A stretch of 64,000 bases of DNA. It comes from Clostridiaceae bacterium. Lineage in GTDB: Bacteria; Bacillota; Clostridia; Lachnospirales; Lachnospiraceae. A model generated the notes under the pieces. That model saw only the letters and a program-made list of their open reading frames with translations, was not told the origin of the DNA and searched no databases. The first letter of the stretch is position 1. Each line of letters starts with the position of its first letter. The translations under genes were made by a program, and so were the position numbers. Positions 8,039 through 15,900 of the stretch are shown here, piece after piece. The stretch is from the NCBI GenBank assembly GCA_902362725.1, contig CABIXM010000003.1, positions 62,001 to 126,000 of the forward strand, given 5' to 3'.

Positions 8039-9268
8039 ATGAAGGTTTTAGTAACTGGCGCAGCTGGCTTTGTAGGCAAGAATCTGGTTGCGTCCTTGAA
8101 AAATATCCGGGATGGAAAGGACCGTACCCGCCCAGAGCTGAGCGTGGATGAGATTTATGAGTATGATATTCAGACGGATCCGGTGCTCCTGGAGGAATAT
8201 TGCGCGAAGACGGATTTTGTGTTCAACCTGGCCGGTGTGAACCGGCCGAAGGACAATGCGGAGTTTATGGCGGGAAATTTCGGTTTTGCCACAACCCTGC
8301 TGGAAACCCTGAAAAAGCATGGGAATACCTGTCCGGTGATGCTTTCTTCGTCGATTCAGGCTACGCTTCTGGGCCGTTATGCCGGCTCTGATTATGGAAG
8401 ATCAAAGCTGGCCGGGGAAGAATTGTTTTTCAGCTATGGAGCGGAAACCGGGGCGAAGGTACTGGTGTATCGTTTTCCCAATCTCTTTGGGAAATGGTGC
8501 CGTCCCAACTATAATTCCGCGGTAGCCACTTTCTGTAACAATATAGCTAACGATCTGCCGATCCAGGTCAGCGATCCGAAAGTAGAGCTGGAGCTTCTGT
8601 ACATTGACGATCTGGTAGAAGAGATGCTGGATGCGCTGGAAGGAAGAGAGCATCACTGTGAATTCGATGGTGTGGACGCAGTGGAACGGGCAGAGGGACG
8701 GTATTGCTTTGCTCCGGTGACCCATAAGGTGACGCTGGGGGAGATTGTGGAGCTCTTGAAGAGCTTTCAGCTGCAGCCCCAGTCGCTGATGATGCCGGAG
8801 ATTCCGCAGGCTTCCTTCGCGAAGAAGCTGTATTCGACTTACCTGTCTTATTTACCGGAGGAGAAAACGAAATTTCCGTTGAAGATGAACTGTGACGCCA
8901 GAGGCAGCTTTACAGAGCTTTTGAAGACAGAGAAATGCGGACAGTTTTCTGTGAATATCAGTAAGCCGGGAATTACGAAGGGACAGCATTGGCATCATTC
9001 CAAGTGGGAGTTTTTTATCGTGGTATCGGGACATGGGCTGATTCAGGAGCGCAAAATGGGCTTGGATGAGAACGGACAACCCTATCCGGTACGGAATTTT
9101 GAAGTGTCCGGGGAGAAGATGGAAGCAGTGCATATGCTGCCGGGATATACCCACAATATTATCAACTTGTCGGAGACAGAGAACCTGGTGACGGTCATGT
9201 GGGCCAATGAATCCTTTGATCCGGAGCATCCGGATACTTTTTTTGAACCTGTGGAGGAAAAAGCGTAA
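8039..9268 (+). CDS. capF: CapF-type bifunctional SDR reductase with cupin domain
   Basis: A 409-residue two-domain protein. The N-terminal part is an SDR with glycine motif VTGAAGFVGKN and the YGRSK catalytic YxxxK. The C-terminal ~120 residues are a cupin with a histidine cluster (GQHWHHSKWEFFIVVSG) that binds zinc in CapF. In known CapF (FnlB, WbjC) the cupin performs C3 epimerisation and the SDR domain the NADPH-dependent C4 reduction, giving UDP-N-acetyl-L-pneumosamine/talosamine intermediates. It is about 40 residues longer than S. aureus CapF, mainly in the central part. The stop codon overlaps the next start (TAATG). Confidence 0.9.
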   Translation: MKVLVTGAAGFVGKNLVASLKNIRDGKDRTRPELSVDEIYEYDIQTDPVLLEEYCAKTDFVFNLAGVNRPKDNAEFMAGNFGFATTLLETLKKHGNTCPVMLSSSIQATLLGRYAGSDYGRSKLAGEELFFSYGAETGAKVLVYRFPNLFGKWCRPNYNSAVATFCNNIANDLPIQVSDPKVELELLYIDDLVEEMLDALEGREHHCEFDGVDAVERAEGRYCFAPVTHKVTLGEIVELLKSFQLQPQSLMMPEIPQASFAKKLYSTYLSYLPEEKTKFPLKMNCDARGSFTELLKTEKCGQFSVNISKPGITKGQHWHHSKWEFFIVVSGHGLIQERKMGLDENGQPYPVRNFEVSGEKMEAVHMLPGYTHNIINLSETENLVTVMWANESFDPEHPDTFFEPVEEKA

Positions 9269-10452
9269 TGGAGATCAGAACGGATTATTCCGATGTGCAT
9301 TTTAAAGAAAACGGGAAGCTGAAGCTTCTGATTATTGTGGGGACCAGGCCGGAGATTATCCGTCTGGCGGCTGTGATTAACAAGTGCCGGAAGTATTTTG
9401 ATGTGGTTCTGGCCCATACGGGACAGAATTATGATTACAATCTGAATGGCATTTTCTTTGAAAACCTGAAGATTGCCAGTCCAGAGGTTTATATGGATGC
9501 AGTTGGCGATGATCTGGGCGCGACGGTTGGGAATATTATCAACTGTTCTTATAAGCTGATGAATCAGATCAGGCCGGATGCGCTTTTGATCCTGGGCGAC
9601 ACCAACAGCTGCCTGTCTGCCATTGCGGCGAAGCGCCTGCATATCCCGATTTTTCACATGGAAGCAGGAAACCGCTGTAAGGATGAATGTCTGCCGGAGG
9701 AGACGAACCGGAGAATCGTGGATATCATTTCCGATGTGAATCTGGCTTATTCAGAGCACGCCAGAAAGTATCTTCATGAGTGCGGGCTGCCGAAGGAGCG
9801 GGTCTATGTGACGGGTTCTCCTATGGCGGAGGTATTGCACCAGAATCTGGCTGAGATTGAGAAGTCGGATATTCTGGAGAAGCTGGGCCTGGAACCGCAG
9901 AAGTATATCCTGTTGTCTGCCCACAGGGAGGAGAATATTGATACAGAGAAGAATTTCCTTTCCCTGTTTACAGCTATCAACAGGCTGGCTGAGAAATACG
10001 ATATGCCGATTCTCTATTCCTGTCATCCCCGTTCCAGAAAACGTCTGGAGGCCAGTGGTTTCCAGCTGGATAAACGGGTGATTCAGCATGAGCCGCTGGG
10101 CTTCCATGATTATAATCATCTGCAGATGAACGCTTTTGCGGTGGTATCGGACAGCGGCACCCTGCCGGAGGAGAGCAGCTTTTTTACTTCTGTAGGACGT
10201 CCGTTCCCGGCGGTCTGCATCCGTACCAGTACAGAGCGTCCGGAGGCTCTGGATAAGGCCTGCTTTATCCTGGCCGGTATTGATGAAAAGAGCCTTCTGC
10301 AGGCGGTGGATACAGCGGTAGAACTGAATCTGGAGCATGATTACGGTATTCCGGTTCCGGATTATGTGGAAGAAAATGTAAGCACAAAGGTTGTGAAGAT
10401 TATTCAGAGCTACACAGGAGTCGTGGATAAGATGGTCTGGAGAAAATCGTAA
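9268..10452 (+). CDS. capG: UDP-N-acetyl sugar 2-epimerase (CapG/FnlC, WecB fold)
   Basis: A 394-residue member of the non-hydrolysing UDP-GlcNAc 2-epimerase family. Motifs include GTRPEIIRLA near the N-terminus, HTGQNYDYNL, LGDTNSCL, HMEAGNRC and the late SDSGTLPEE segment binding the UDP. Alone it could be read as WecB. Directly after CapE and CapF genes and translationally overlapping the latter by 1 bp, it is best taken as CapG/FnlC, which inverts C2 to give UDP-N-acetyl-L-fucosamine. The sugar would then feed a capsule or cell-wall glycan made by the genes to the left. No hairpin follows; the next gene has its own promoter. Confidence 0.87.
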   Translation: MEIRTDYSDVHFKENGKLKLLIIVGTRPEIIRLAAVINKCRKYFDVVLAHTGQNYDYNLNGIFFENLKIASPEVYMDAVGDDLGATVGNIINCSYKLMNQIRPDALLILGDTNSCLSAIAAKRLHIPIFHMEAGNRCKDECLPEETNRRIVDIISDVNLAYSEHARKYLHECGLPKERVYVTGSPMAEVLHQNLAEIEKSDILEKLGLEPQKYILLSAHREENIDTEKNFLSLFTAINRLAEKYDMPILYSCHPRSRKRLEASGFQLDKRVIQHEPLGFHDYNHLQMNAFAVVSDSGTLPEESSFFTSVGRPFPAVCIRTSTERPEALDKACFILAGIDEKSLLQAVDTAVELNLEHDYGIPVPDYVEENVSTKVVKIIQSYTGVVDKMVWRKS

Positions 10453-10510
10453 GACGGAAAGCATATAACCCAAAACGCTCACAAAAAGCCCATAAAAACC
10501 TGTTAAAATA

Positions 10511-10539
10511 TTGACAATCTCCCCTGCCAGCGTTAAAAT
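10511..10539 (+). promoter_or_regulatory. Sigma-A promoter of glycerol dehydrogenase gene
   Basis: Consensus -35 TTGACA (10511-10516), 17-bp spacer, -10 TAAAAT (10534-10539). Transcription would begin near 10546 and leave a leader of about 95 nt. The 188-bp gap between capG and gldA otherwise shows no clear structure. Confidence 0.85.
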
Positions 10540-10640
10540 ACTCCTTGGAAAGATAACAGATCAACGCTGCAGGCCGTATGGTGATGCTGCTATCTGGTAA
10601 CTATAAATAGAAAGCAATCATATGACAGGAGGATTTTATC

Positions 10641-11741
10641 ATGGCAAAGATTTTGACAAGCCCCGGCAAGTATGTACAGGGAGCAGGCGAACTGAAGAAG
10701 CTTGGTACCTACGCAAAGACCTATGGAAAGAAGGCTCTGGTGCTGGTGACAGCGTCCGGCCATAAGAGACTGGGAACGACCCTGGAGGATTCATTCCGGG
10801 ATTCCGGCTGCGAACCGGTTCTGGATTATTTCAACGGAGAATGCAGTAAGACAGAGATCAACCGTCTGATGGAGGTAATGAAGAAGAACGGCTGCGACCT
10901 GGTGATCGGCGTCGGCGGAGGAAAGATTCTGGATACCGCGAAGGCGGTGGCTTATTATGAGAAGGTTCCGGTGCTGATCTGCCCGACTATCGCGTCCACA
11001 GACGCTCCCTGCAGCGCCCTGTCCGTTATTTATACAGACGCAGGAGTATTTGAGGAGTATCTGTTCCTTCCGGCGAACCCGAATATGGTTCTGATGGATA
11101 CGGAAATTATCGCCAAGTCTCCGGTTCGGCTGACCGTGTCTGGTATGGGAGATGCGCTGGCGACGTATTTTGAGGCCCGGGCCTGCAAGACCAGCGGGGC
11201 AATGACCTGCGCGGGCGGCAAGGTGACGGGAGCGGCGATGGCTCTGGCTAAGCTGTGCTTTGATACCCTGATGGATGAGGGCGTAAAGGCGAAGCTGGCT
11301 TTGGAAGCGGGAGCCTGCACCGAGGCAGTGGAGAAGGTGATCGAGGCCAATACCCTGCTCAGCGGCATTGGTTTCGAGAGCGGCGGTCTGGCCGGAGCCC
11401 ATGCTATCCACAACGGCTTTACCGTTCTGGAAGAGTGCCATCACATGTACCATGGCGAGAAGGTTGCCTTCGGTACCATTACCCAGCTGGTTCTGGAGAA
11501 TGTTCCGGCGGACGAGCTGGAGGATATCATCGACTGGTGTATCGAACTGGGCCTGCCTGTGACCCTGAAGGAGCTCGGTATCGAGAACCCCACCAGAGAG
11601 AAGCTGATGGCAGTGGCCGAAGCAGCCTGCGCGGAAAATGATACCCTGCACAATATGCCTTTCGAGGTAACTCCCGAATCTGTCTATGCGGCGATTCTGG
11701 CGGCAGACAGATATGGAAAATATTTCCTTGGTGAAGCATAA
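10641..11741 (+). CDS. gldA: Glycerol dehydrogenase
   Basis: A 366-residue iron/zinc-containing alcohol dehydrogenase of the GldA type, full family length. It has the NAD-binding GVGGGKILDTAK motif, the ICPTIASTDAP segment and the metal ligands expected for GldA: Asp171 (GMGDA), His254 (AGAHAIHN) and His271 (HGEKVAFG). GldA oxidises glycerol to dihydroxyacetone with NAD+, or runs in reverse; it acts in the cytoplasm. It is a single-gene unit with a consensus promoter, an AGGAGG ribosome site and a terminator. Related 1,2-propanediol or hydroxyacetone activity is possible in this family. Confidence 0.92.
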   Translation: MAKILTSPGKYVQGAGELKKLGTYAKTYGKKALVLVTASGHKRLGTTLEDSFRDSGCEPVLDYFNGECSKTEINRLMEVMKKNGCDLVIGVGGGKILDTAKAVAYYEKVPVLICPTIASTDAPCSALSVIYTDAGVFEEYLFLPANPNMVLMDTEIIAKSPVRLTVSGMGDALATYFEARACKTSGAMTCAGGKVTGAAMALAKLCFDTLMDEGVKAKLALEAGACTEAVEKVIEANTLLSGIGFESGGLAGAHAIHNGFTVLEECHHMYHGEKVAFGTITQLVLENVPADELEDIIDWCIELGLPVTLKELGIENPTREKLMAVAEAACAENDTLHNMPFEVTPESVYAAILAADRYGKYFLGEA

Positions 11742-11755
11742 AAGATAAAAAAACG

Positions 11756-11808
11756 AAAAAGGAGCCCCGGTTCCACCCTTTCAAAGGGCGGGCCTGGGCT
11801 CCCTTTTC
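11756..11808. terminator. Bidirectional terminator between gldA and Rpn-like copy 2
   Basis: Outer stem GGAGCCC (11761-11767) with GGGCTCC (11796-11802), inner stem CCCTTT/AAAGGG, A-run on the left and CTTTT on the right. It can end gldA transcripts rightward and Rpn-like copy 2 transcripts leftward. It belongs to the same sequence family as the hairpin at 14716-14762. Confidence 0.8.
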
Positions 11809-11822
11809 GTAAGCCAAGATGC

Positions 11823-11864
11823 ATCAGGAAGGTTGCATTTCTTCCCTCCTCATGCTACTATTTT
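11823..11864. repeat. 42-bp direct repeat, left copy
   Basis: Identical over 42 bases to 12949-12990. The two copies bracket Rpn-like copy 2 and its promoter. The right copy is part of the leader of the AAA-ATPase gene. Copies 1 and 3 of the Rpn-like family are not flanked by it. Confidence 0.9.
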
Positions 11865-11870
11865 GGTAGA

Positions 11871-12761
11871 TTACAGTTTGAATTCAGCCATTAAAGAATC
11901 CAGGTAAGCAGGATCTTCAGTGGCACGTTTGGCATCGTCGATACGGTTACTGTTAAGAAGCTTGTTGATAAGGGAAGACATTTTGGATAAAGTTTCCTGA
12001 GTTCCAATTTGAACTCCCTTTTGTACGCCAAGTTGCATACCAAGCTGTTTCTGAGCTTCCAACCTTCCGGCAAACAATTCTTCCAATGCTTCGCACATAA
12101 ACTTTTCATCTCCTTCTTTCATAGAATTTGCGCGGATCACCGCATTCAAGAAGGTCTGATATAATGGGTCATCCTCATGAGCCTTATAGGCCAGACCGAT
12201 CTGCTCAAGAGGCGTATCTTTCGTAAGATGATTGGTCAGACAGGAAAGCCAGAGATATTGTTCGTGGGGCAGTTCCGGTAAGACAATCAGTTGGACAGGA
12301 ATGAATCCTATATGTATATAATATAATCCGTCGATGATTTTTTCAACGGGATCTTTCGTATTTTCAAGGGAATTTTTTCGGATGTAAGAAATCAGAATTC
12401 TGGGATGACGATGGGTCATGAGGGTTAAAGTAATCTCATGGATAGCTTGGTGCTGCTTCAGGTAGTCGGGAATGCTGAGCGCGTAGGACTGAGCTTTGAA
12501 AAAGTTACTGATTGTCATAGACTCATCCGGCCCCTTGTAGTCGATGATGTTGTATCGACGAAAGATACGTCCGATAGGGGACGTGAGAGGTGGAGCGTCT
12601 GGAGCTTTGATGATCAGACAGTCTGTCCGGCGTTTCCCTCGATTGAGGGGATACTCGGGATGATAAGTAAGATAATCCCGGTGCTCGGCCAGCTCGATCT
12701 GGAGCCCGGCTACGGCAGCAGCATGCCAGTTGATATGGCCCTTGGGTTTAGATGATTTCAT
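11871..12761 (-). CDS. Rpn-like PD-(D/E)XK nuclease/transposase family protein, copy 2
   Basis: A 296-residue intact member of the three-copy family in this window. The N-terminal domain carries a plausible PD-(D/E)XK core: Asp47 in RRTDCLI and Asp74-Tyr-Lys76 in IIDYKGP, after conserved Glu23. The middle part is conserved in all copies. Near the C-terminus is a hinge of repeated GxQ units (LGMQLGVQKGVQIGTQ), then a helical tail ending EFKL. Such hinges and the fold recall the recombination-promoting nuclease (Rpn)/PDDEXK transposase-like family; the exact family needs a profile search. The start codon follows GGAGG with an unusually long 13-nt spacing, shared by copy 3. It may be a nuclease mobilising by recombination or a domesticated regulator. 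Confidence 0.75.
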   Translation of the reverse strand: MKSSKPKGHINWHAAAVAGLQIELAEHRDYLTYHPEYPLNRGKRRTDCLIIKAPDAPPLTSPIGRIFRRYNIIDYKGPDESMTISNFFKAQSYALSIPDYLKQHQAIHEITLTLMTHRHPRILISYIRKNSLENTKDPVEKIIDGLYYIHIGFIPVQLIVLPELPHEQYLWLSCLTNHLTKDTPLEQIGLAYKAHEDDPLYQTFLNAVIRANSMKEGDEKFMCEALEELFAGRLEAQKQLGMQLGVQKGVQIGTQETLSKMSSLINKLLNSNRIDDAKRATEDPAYLDSLMAEFKL

Positions 12762-12810
12762 GCAATAGAAAATCCCTCCTTGATGTGTTGTTTCAAATTC
12801 ATGGGAAATA

Positions 12811-12875
12811 CTTCACAGACTTGTGAAGATGAACTGAACAGATAAAGTATAGCATGGAAGAAAGAGAGGGTACAA
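12811..12875 (-). promoter_or_regulatory. Promoter and dyad upstream of Rpn-like copy 2
   Basis: Minus strand: -35 TTGTAC (12875-12870), 18-bp spacer, -10 TATACT (12851-12846). The dyad CTTCACA-gact-TGTGAAG lies at 12811-12828, about 50 nt before the start codon. The homology with copy 1 extends through this region to about 12899. Confidence 0.65.
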
Positions 12876-12948
12876 GTAGTTTAGAAAAATTTAAGAATAC
12901 CAGAGGCACAAAAAAGTTATGAAGATGGTAGAGCGCTGAGAAAGCAAA

Positions 12949-12990
12949 ATCAGGAAGGTTGCATTTCTTCCCTCCTCATGCTACTATTTT
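12949..12990. repeat. 42-bp direct repeat, right copy
   Basis: Second copy of the 42-bp sequence at 11823-11864, ending 30 bp before the AAA-ATPase start codon. Bases 12900-12948, between the Rpn-like homology and this repeat, are unique in the window. Confidence 0.9.
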
Positions 12991-13020
12991 AATAGACTAT
13001 TTACAGGAGGCTTCCGAGCT

Positions 13021-14622
13021 ATGCCAAAAGTTTTTAATACCACAGCGATATGCATTCCGGACAAACATTATATGGTAAACATTGAGAAGCGTCTGCAGGA
13101 GATCAGGCGTCTTGTGGACGATGGAAAGTATTTTACGATAAACCGGGCGAGACAGTATGGTAAAACGACCACTTTGCGGGCGCTGTATCGTTATTTGCAG
13201 ACAGAGTACGATGTAGTTTTGCTGGATTTTCAGAGCTTTGGAAGTGAAGAATTCCGGACGGAAAGCAAGTTTTCCAGGGCATTTGCGGGAGCATTTGTAA
13301 AAAGCTTTCGGAGAAATCCGGGGGAATTGAAAGAAAATGTGGAGAAAAAGCTGGAGGAATTGCTTGGAGAGAGCAGAGTGAAGACGGATGATTTTACGTT
13401 GATGGTTCTGTTTGAAAAACTGAGCGATATCTGTATGGCTGCGGAGAAGCCGGTTGTGCTGATGATTGATGAGGTGGATAGCGCGGCAAATAATCAGGTG
13501 TTCCTGGATTTCCTTGCACAGCTTCGGGCCCAGTATATGGAGCGGGACTTTCAGGCCACATTTCAATCGGTGATTCTGGCCGGGGTCTATGATATTAAAA
13601 ATCTGCGTCGTAAACTGCGGCCGGATGAGGCACATCAGTACAATAGTCCGTGGAATATCGCGGCAGATTTTAAGGTGGACATGAGTTTCTCGAAAGAAGA
13701 TATTGAAGGAATGCTGCGGGAATATGAGCAGGATTACGGAACCGGAATGGATGTGGAAGAGATGGCTGGACTTTTGGAAAATTATACATCCGGATATCCG
13801 TTTCTTGTGTCGAGGCTCTGTCAGCTTATAGAGGAAGAGGTGAGTAAAAAGGCGGGTTATAGCAGGAAGACGGCGTGGACCAGAGAAGGATTTCTGGATG
13901 CGGTTCGTATGCTCCTTTCTGAAAGAAATACCCTGTTTGAATCTCTAAGTGAAAAGCTGACAAGTTATCCGGAATTGAACCAGATGTTATATTCACTGCT
14001 TTTCACAGGTAAGGCGATTGTTTATAATTATTATGAGCCGTCTATCAATATTGCGACAATGTTCGGATTGGTGAAGAACAGAGACGGCGTATTGGCAGTG
14101 GCGAATCGGATTTTCGAGACGTGGTTGTATAATTTATATTTATCTGCGGCAGACATGCAGAAAAAAGATATTTATGCGGTTTCCTTGCTGGAAAAGAATC
14201 AGTTTATTGTGGGAGGCCATTTGAATATGCGCCTTGTCCTTGAAAAATTTGTTTTGCATTTCCATGATTTATATGGAGACAGCAATGAAAAATTCGTGGA
14301 GGAAGAAGGAAGAAAATATTTTTTACTTTATCTGCGCCCGATTATCAATGGAACAGGGAATTATTATATTGAATCCCGAACCAGGGAGCAGAAACGTACG
14401 GATTTGATTGTGGATTATCGGGGTGAGCAATATATTGTGGAGATGAAAATCTGGCACGGTCAGGAATATCACAGCAGAGGCGAGCAGCAGCTGGCAGAAT
14501 ATCTGGACGCTTACCACGTAAAAACAGGATATATGCTGAGCTTTAATTTTAATGAGAAAAAGGAAATTGGAGTGAGGGACGTTTGTGTGGGAGATAAGAA
14601 AATTGTGGAGGCAGTTGTCTGA
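13021..14622 (+). CDS. AAA-ATPase-like protein with C-terminal PD-(D/E)XK nuclease domain
   Basis: A 533-residue protein. The N-terminal half is an AAA-like ATPase with a Walker A-like RARQYGKTT (residues 42-50; the usual first glycine is replaced, as in the AAA-ATPase_like family) and Walker B VVLMIDEVD (Asp150-Glu151). The C-terminal part has a PD-(D/E)XK core, Asp461 (RTDLIVDY) and Glu474-Met-Lys476 (VEMKIW). Such two-domain proteins are abundant and often multicopy in gut Clostridia and Bacteroidetes; their role is unknown, with defence or element-associated functions suggested. Ribosome site AGGAGG at 13005-13010, which lies just after the right 42-bp repeat. Confidence 0.85.
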   Translation: MPKVFNTTAICIPDKHYMVNIEKRLQEIRRLVDDGKYFTINRARQYGKTTTLRALYRYLQTEYDVVLLDFQSFGSEEFRTESKFSRAFAGAFVKSFRRNPGELKENVEKKLEELLGESRVKTDDFTLMVLFEKLSDICMAAEKPVVLMIDEVDSAANNQVFLDFLAQLRAQYMERDFQATFQSVILAGVYDIKNLRRKLRPDEAHQYNSPWNIAADFKVDMSFSKEDIEGMLREYEQDYGTGMDVEEMAGLLENYTSGYPFLVSRLCQLIEEEVSKKAGYSRKTAWTREGFLDAVRMLLSERNTLFESLSEKLTSYPELNQMLYSLLFTGKAIVYNYYEPSINIATMFGLVKNRDGVLAVANRIFETWLYNLYLSAADMQKKDIYAVSLLEKNQFIVGGHLNMRLVLEKFVLHFHDLYGDSNEKFVEEEGRKYFLLYLRPIINGTGNYYIESRTREQKRTDLIVDYRGEQYIVEMKIWHGQEYHSRGEQQLAEYLDAYHVKTGYMLSFNFNEKKEIGVRDVCVGDKKIVEAVV

Positions 14623-14644
14623 AAAATGGAAATTGTAAGATTAT

Positions 14645-14671
14645 AAGGATAGTAAGGATAGTAAAGATAGT
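14645..14671. repeat. Three tandem 9-bp units
   Basis: The unit AAGGATAGT occurs at 14645-14653 and 14654-14662, then AAAGATAGT at 14663-14671. It lies in the gap between the AAA-ATPase gene and the convergent acidic-protein gene. No function is apparent. Confidence 0.85.
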
Positions 14672-14715
14672 AAGGGGGAGTTCTGCTATCGTTCCGGCAA
14701 GGTTCCTTAAAGATG

Positions 14716-14762
14716 AAAAAGGAGCCCCGTCTCCGCCCTCTTCAAGGGCGGGCCGGGGCTCC
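14716..14762 (-). terminator. Terminator of the acidic membrane protein gene
   Basis: Outer stem GGAGCCCCG (14721-14729) with CGGGGCTCC (14754-14762), inner stem CGCCCT/AGGGCG. Read on the minus strand the stem is followed by TTTTT (14720-14716). The plus-strand AAA-ATPase gene could also use it, though without a T run. Confidence 0.82.
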
Positions 14763-14780
14763 AGGTGCATTCATACCGGA

Positions 14781-15122
14781 TTACTCAATCGGGATCTCTT
14801 TCGCGGGAGTCTCTTCCTTTGGTTCTTCAGCGGGTGCAGCCTCTTCAGCAGGGGCTTCCTTCTCAGTAGCTTCCTCAGCTGTCTCTTCAGCGGGTGCCTC
14901 TTCCTTCGGTTCTTCGGCCGGTGTCAGGGATACGTAGCTGCGATCTGTGGTCTTCGAGGTATCCATGTCCAGATCCTCGTCCTCAAATTCCTCGTCCAGC
15001 TCGTCATCCGGATCCTCAAAATCCTCGTTCGGGGAAATGAACTTTTTATAAAGCGCCACGCCTCCGGCTACGGCGGCTCCGATTGCGGCGATTGCTCCAA
15101 AAATCTTTGCTATTTTCTTCAT
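14781..15122 (-). CDS. Small acidic membrane-anchored protein, function unknown
   Basis: A 113-residue protein. Residues 1-25 form a basic start and a hydrophobic Ala/Gly-rich segment (KIFGAIAAIGAAVAGGVALYKK), a likely membrane anchor. The remainder is extremely acidic: a Glu/Asp-rich stretch (residues 32-55), a short TTDRSYVSL segment, then degenerate Ala-Pro-Glu-Glu repeats to the C-terminus. It has its own AAGGAGGG ribosome site and a strong terminator, and is transcribed toward the AAA-ATPase gene and divergently from maf. The low-complexity tail resembles surface or cytoplasmic tethers, but no function can be assigned. Confidence 0.8.
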   Translation of the reverse strand: MKKIAKIFGAIAAIGAAVAGGVALYKKFISPNEDFEDPDDELDEEFEDEDLDMDTSKTTDRSYVSLTPAEEPKEEAPAEETAEEATEKEAPAEEAAPAEEPKEETPAKEIPIE

Positions 15123-15285
15123 AGTGCAGTCCCTCCTTGTGAATTTATTTTATTGTAATACGAAACCGGGAAAAAGAAAAGCAAAAAAATATAAAAAATT
15201 TATTGTCAATCTAAAAAATATATATTACTCTAATAAAAGCGGTATGCCGAAAAAAGTCGGCGTAGTGGAAAAGAGGAGTGTGACA

Positions 15286-15900
15286 TTGGAGAAAAGAAGA
15301 CTGATACTGGCCTCCGCGTCGCCGAGACGGCGGGAGATTCTGGCGGATATGGGACTGCGTTTTCAGGTTCTTCCGGCATGCGGAGAAGAAAAACTGGAGA
15401 CAGCCGACCCGGTGGAGGCGGTGAAATCACTGGCTCTGCAGAAGGCCCGGGAGGTGGCCGACAGGACGAAGGAGCCTGCGCTGGTCATCGGATCCGACAC
15501 GGTAGTGGCCAGTGGACATAAAATTTTGGGAAAGCCTCAGGATAAGGAAGACGCATTTCGGATGCTGAAGGAGCTGCAGGGAGCGTCCCATATGGTGTAT
15601 ACCGGCGTGGCAGTCATAGATACTGTGACCGGCGGGCTGCTGGTGCATTTCGCGGAAGGGACGAAGGTGTCCATGTATCCCATGACGGACGCCTGGATCC
15701 GTTCCTACATCGGAACGGGCGAGCCTATGGACAAGGCGGGCGCCTATGCCATCCAGGGCGGCTGTATGCCCTATATCCGTGAGATACAGGGCGAATACAC
15801 CACCGTGGTGGGCTTCCCTGCGGCCCGTTTTTACCAGGAGCTTCTGAAAATGGGAGTGGATTTGCAGAAGCCGGAAGAGGAGGAATATTATGAGTTTTAA
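15286..15900 (+). CDS. maf: Maf-family nucleoside triphosphate pyrophosphatase
   Basis: A 204-residue Maf protein. It has LASASPRRREIL at the start, GSDTVV in the middle with the following GKPQDKEDAF, and late YAIQGGCMPYI. Maf/YhdE proteins hydrolyse dTTP, UTP or modified nucleotides to monophosphates; some influence septum formation. I choose the TTG start at 15286, seven bases after AAGAGGAG (15271-15278); the frame is open upstream but those codons do not match the family. The gene overlaps the following HAD gene by 11 bp. Confidence 0.9.
   Translation: MEKRRLILASASPRRREILADMGLRFQVLPACGEEKLETADPVEAVKSLALQKAREVADRTKEPALVIGSDTVVASGHKILGKPQDKEDAFRMLKELQGASHMVYTGVAVIDTVTGGLLVHFAEGTKVSMYPMTDAWIRSYIGTGEPMDKAGAYAIQGGCMPYIREIQGEYTTVVGFPAARFYQELLKMGVDLQKPEEEEYYEF

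Noticed and set aside
12438..12755. Plus-strand open frame (105 codons) repeated nearly unchanged at 6430-6747
   Set aside because: It is antisense to the Rpn-like genes; the two resemble each other only because the sense genes are paralogues. No ribosome site.
11823..12990. 42-bp repeats as a simple transposase target-site duplication
   Set aside because: They are much longer than known duplications of that kind and are not found at the other two family copies.
14713..14937. Plus-strand Ser/Gly/Ala-rich frame opposite the acidic membrane protein
   Set aside because: It begins in the terminator and is the mirror of the Glu/Ala repeats on the minus strand.
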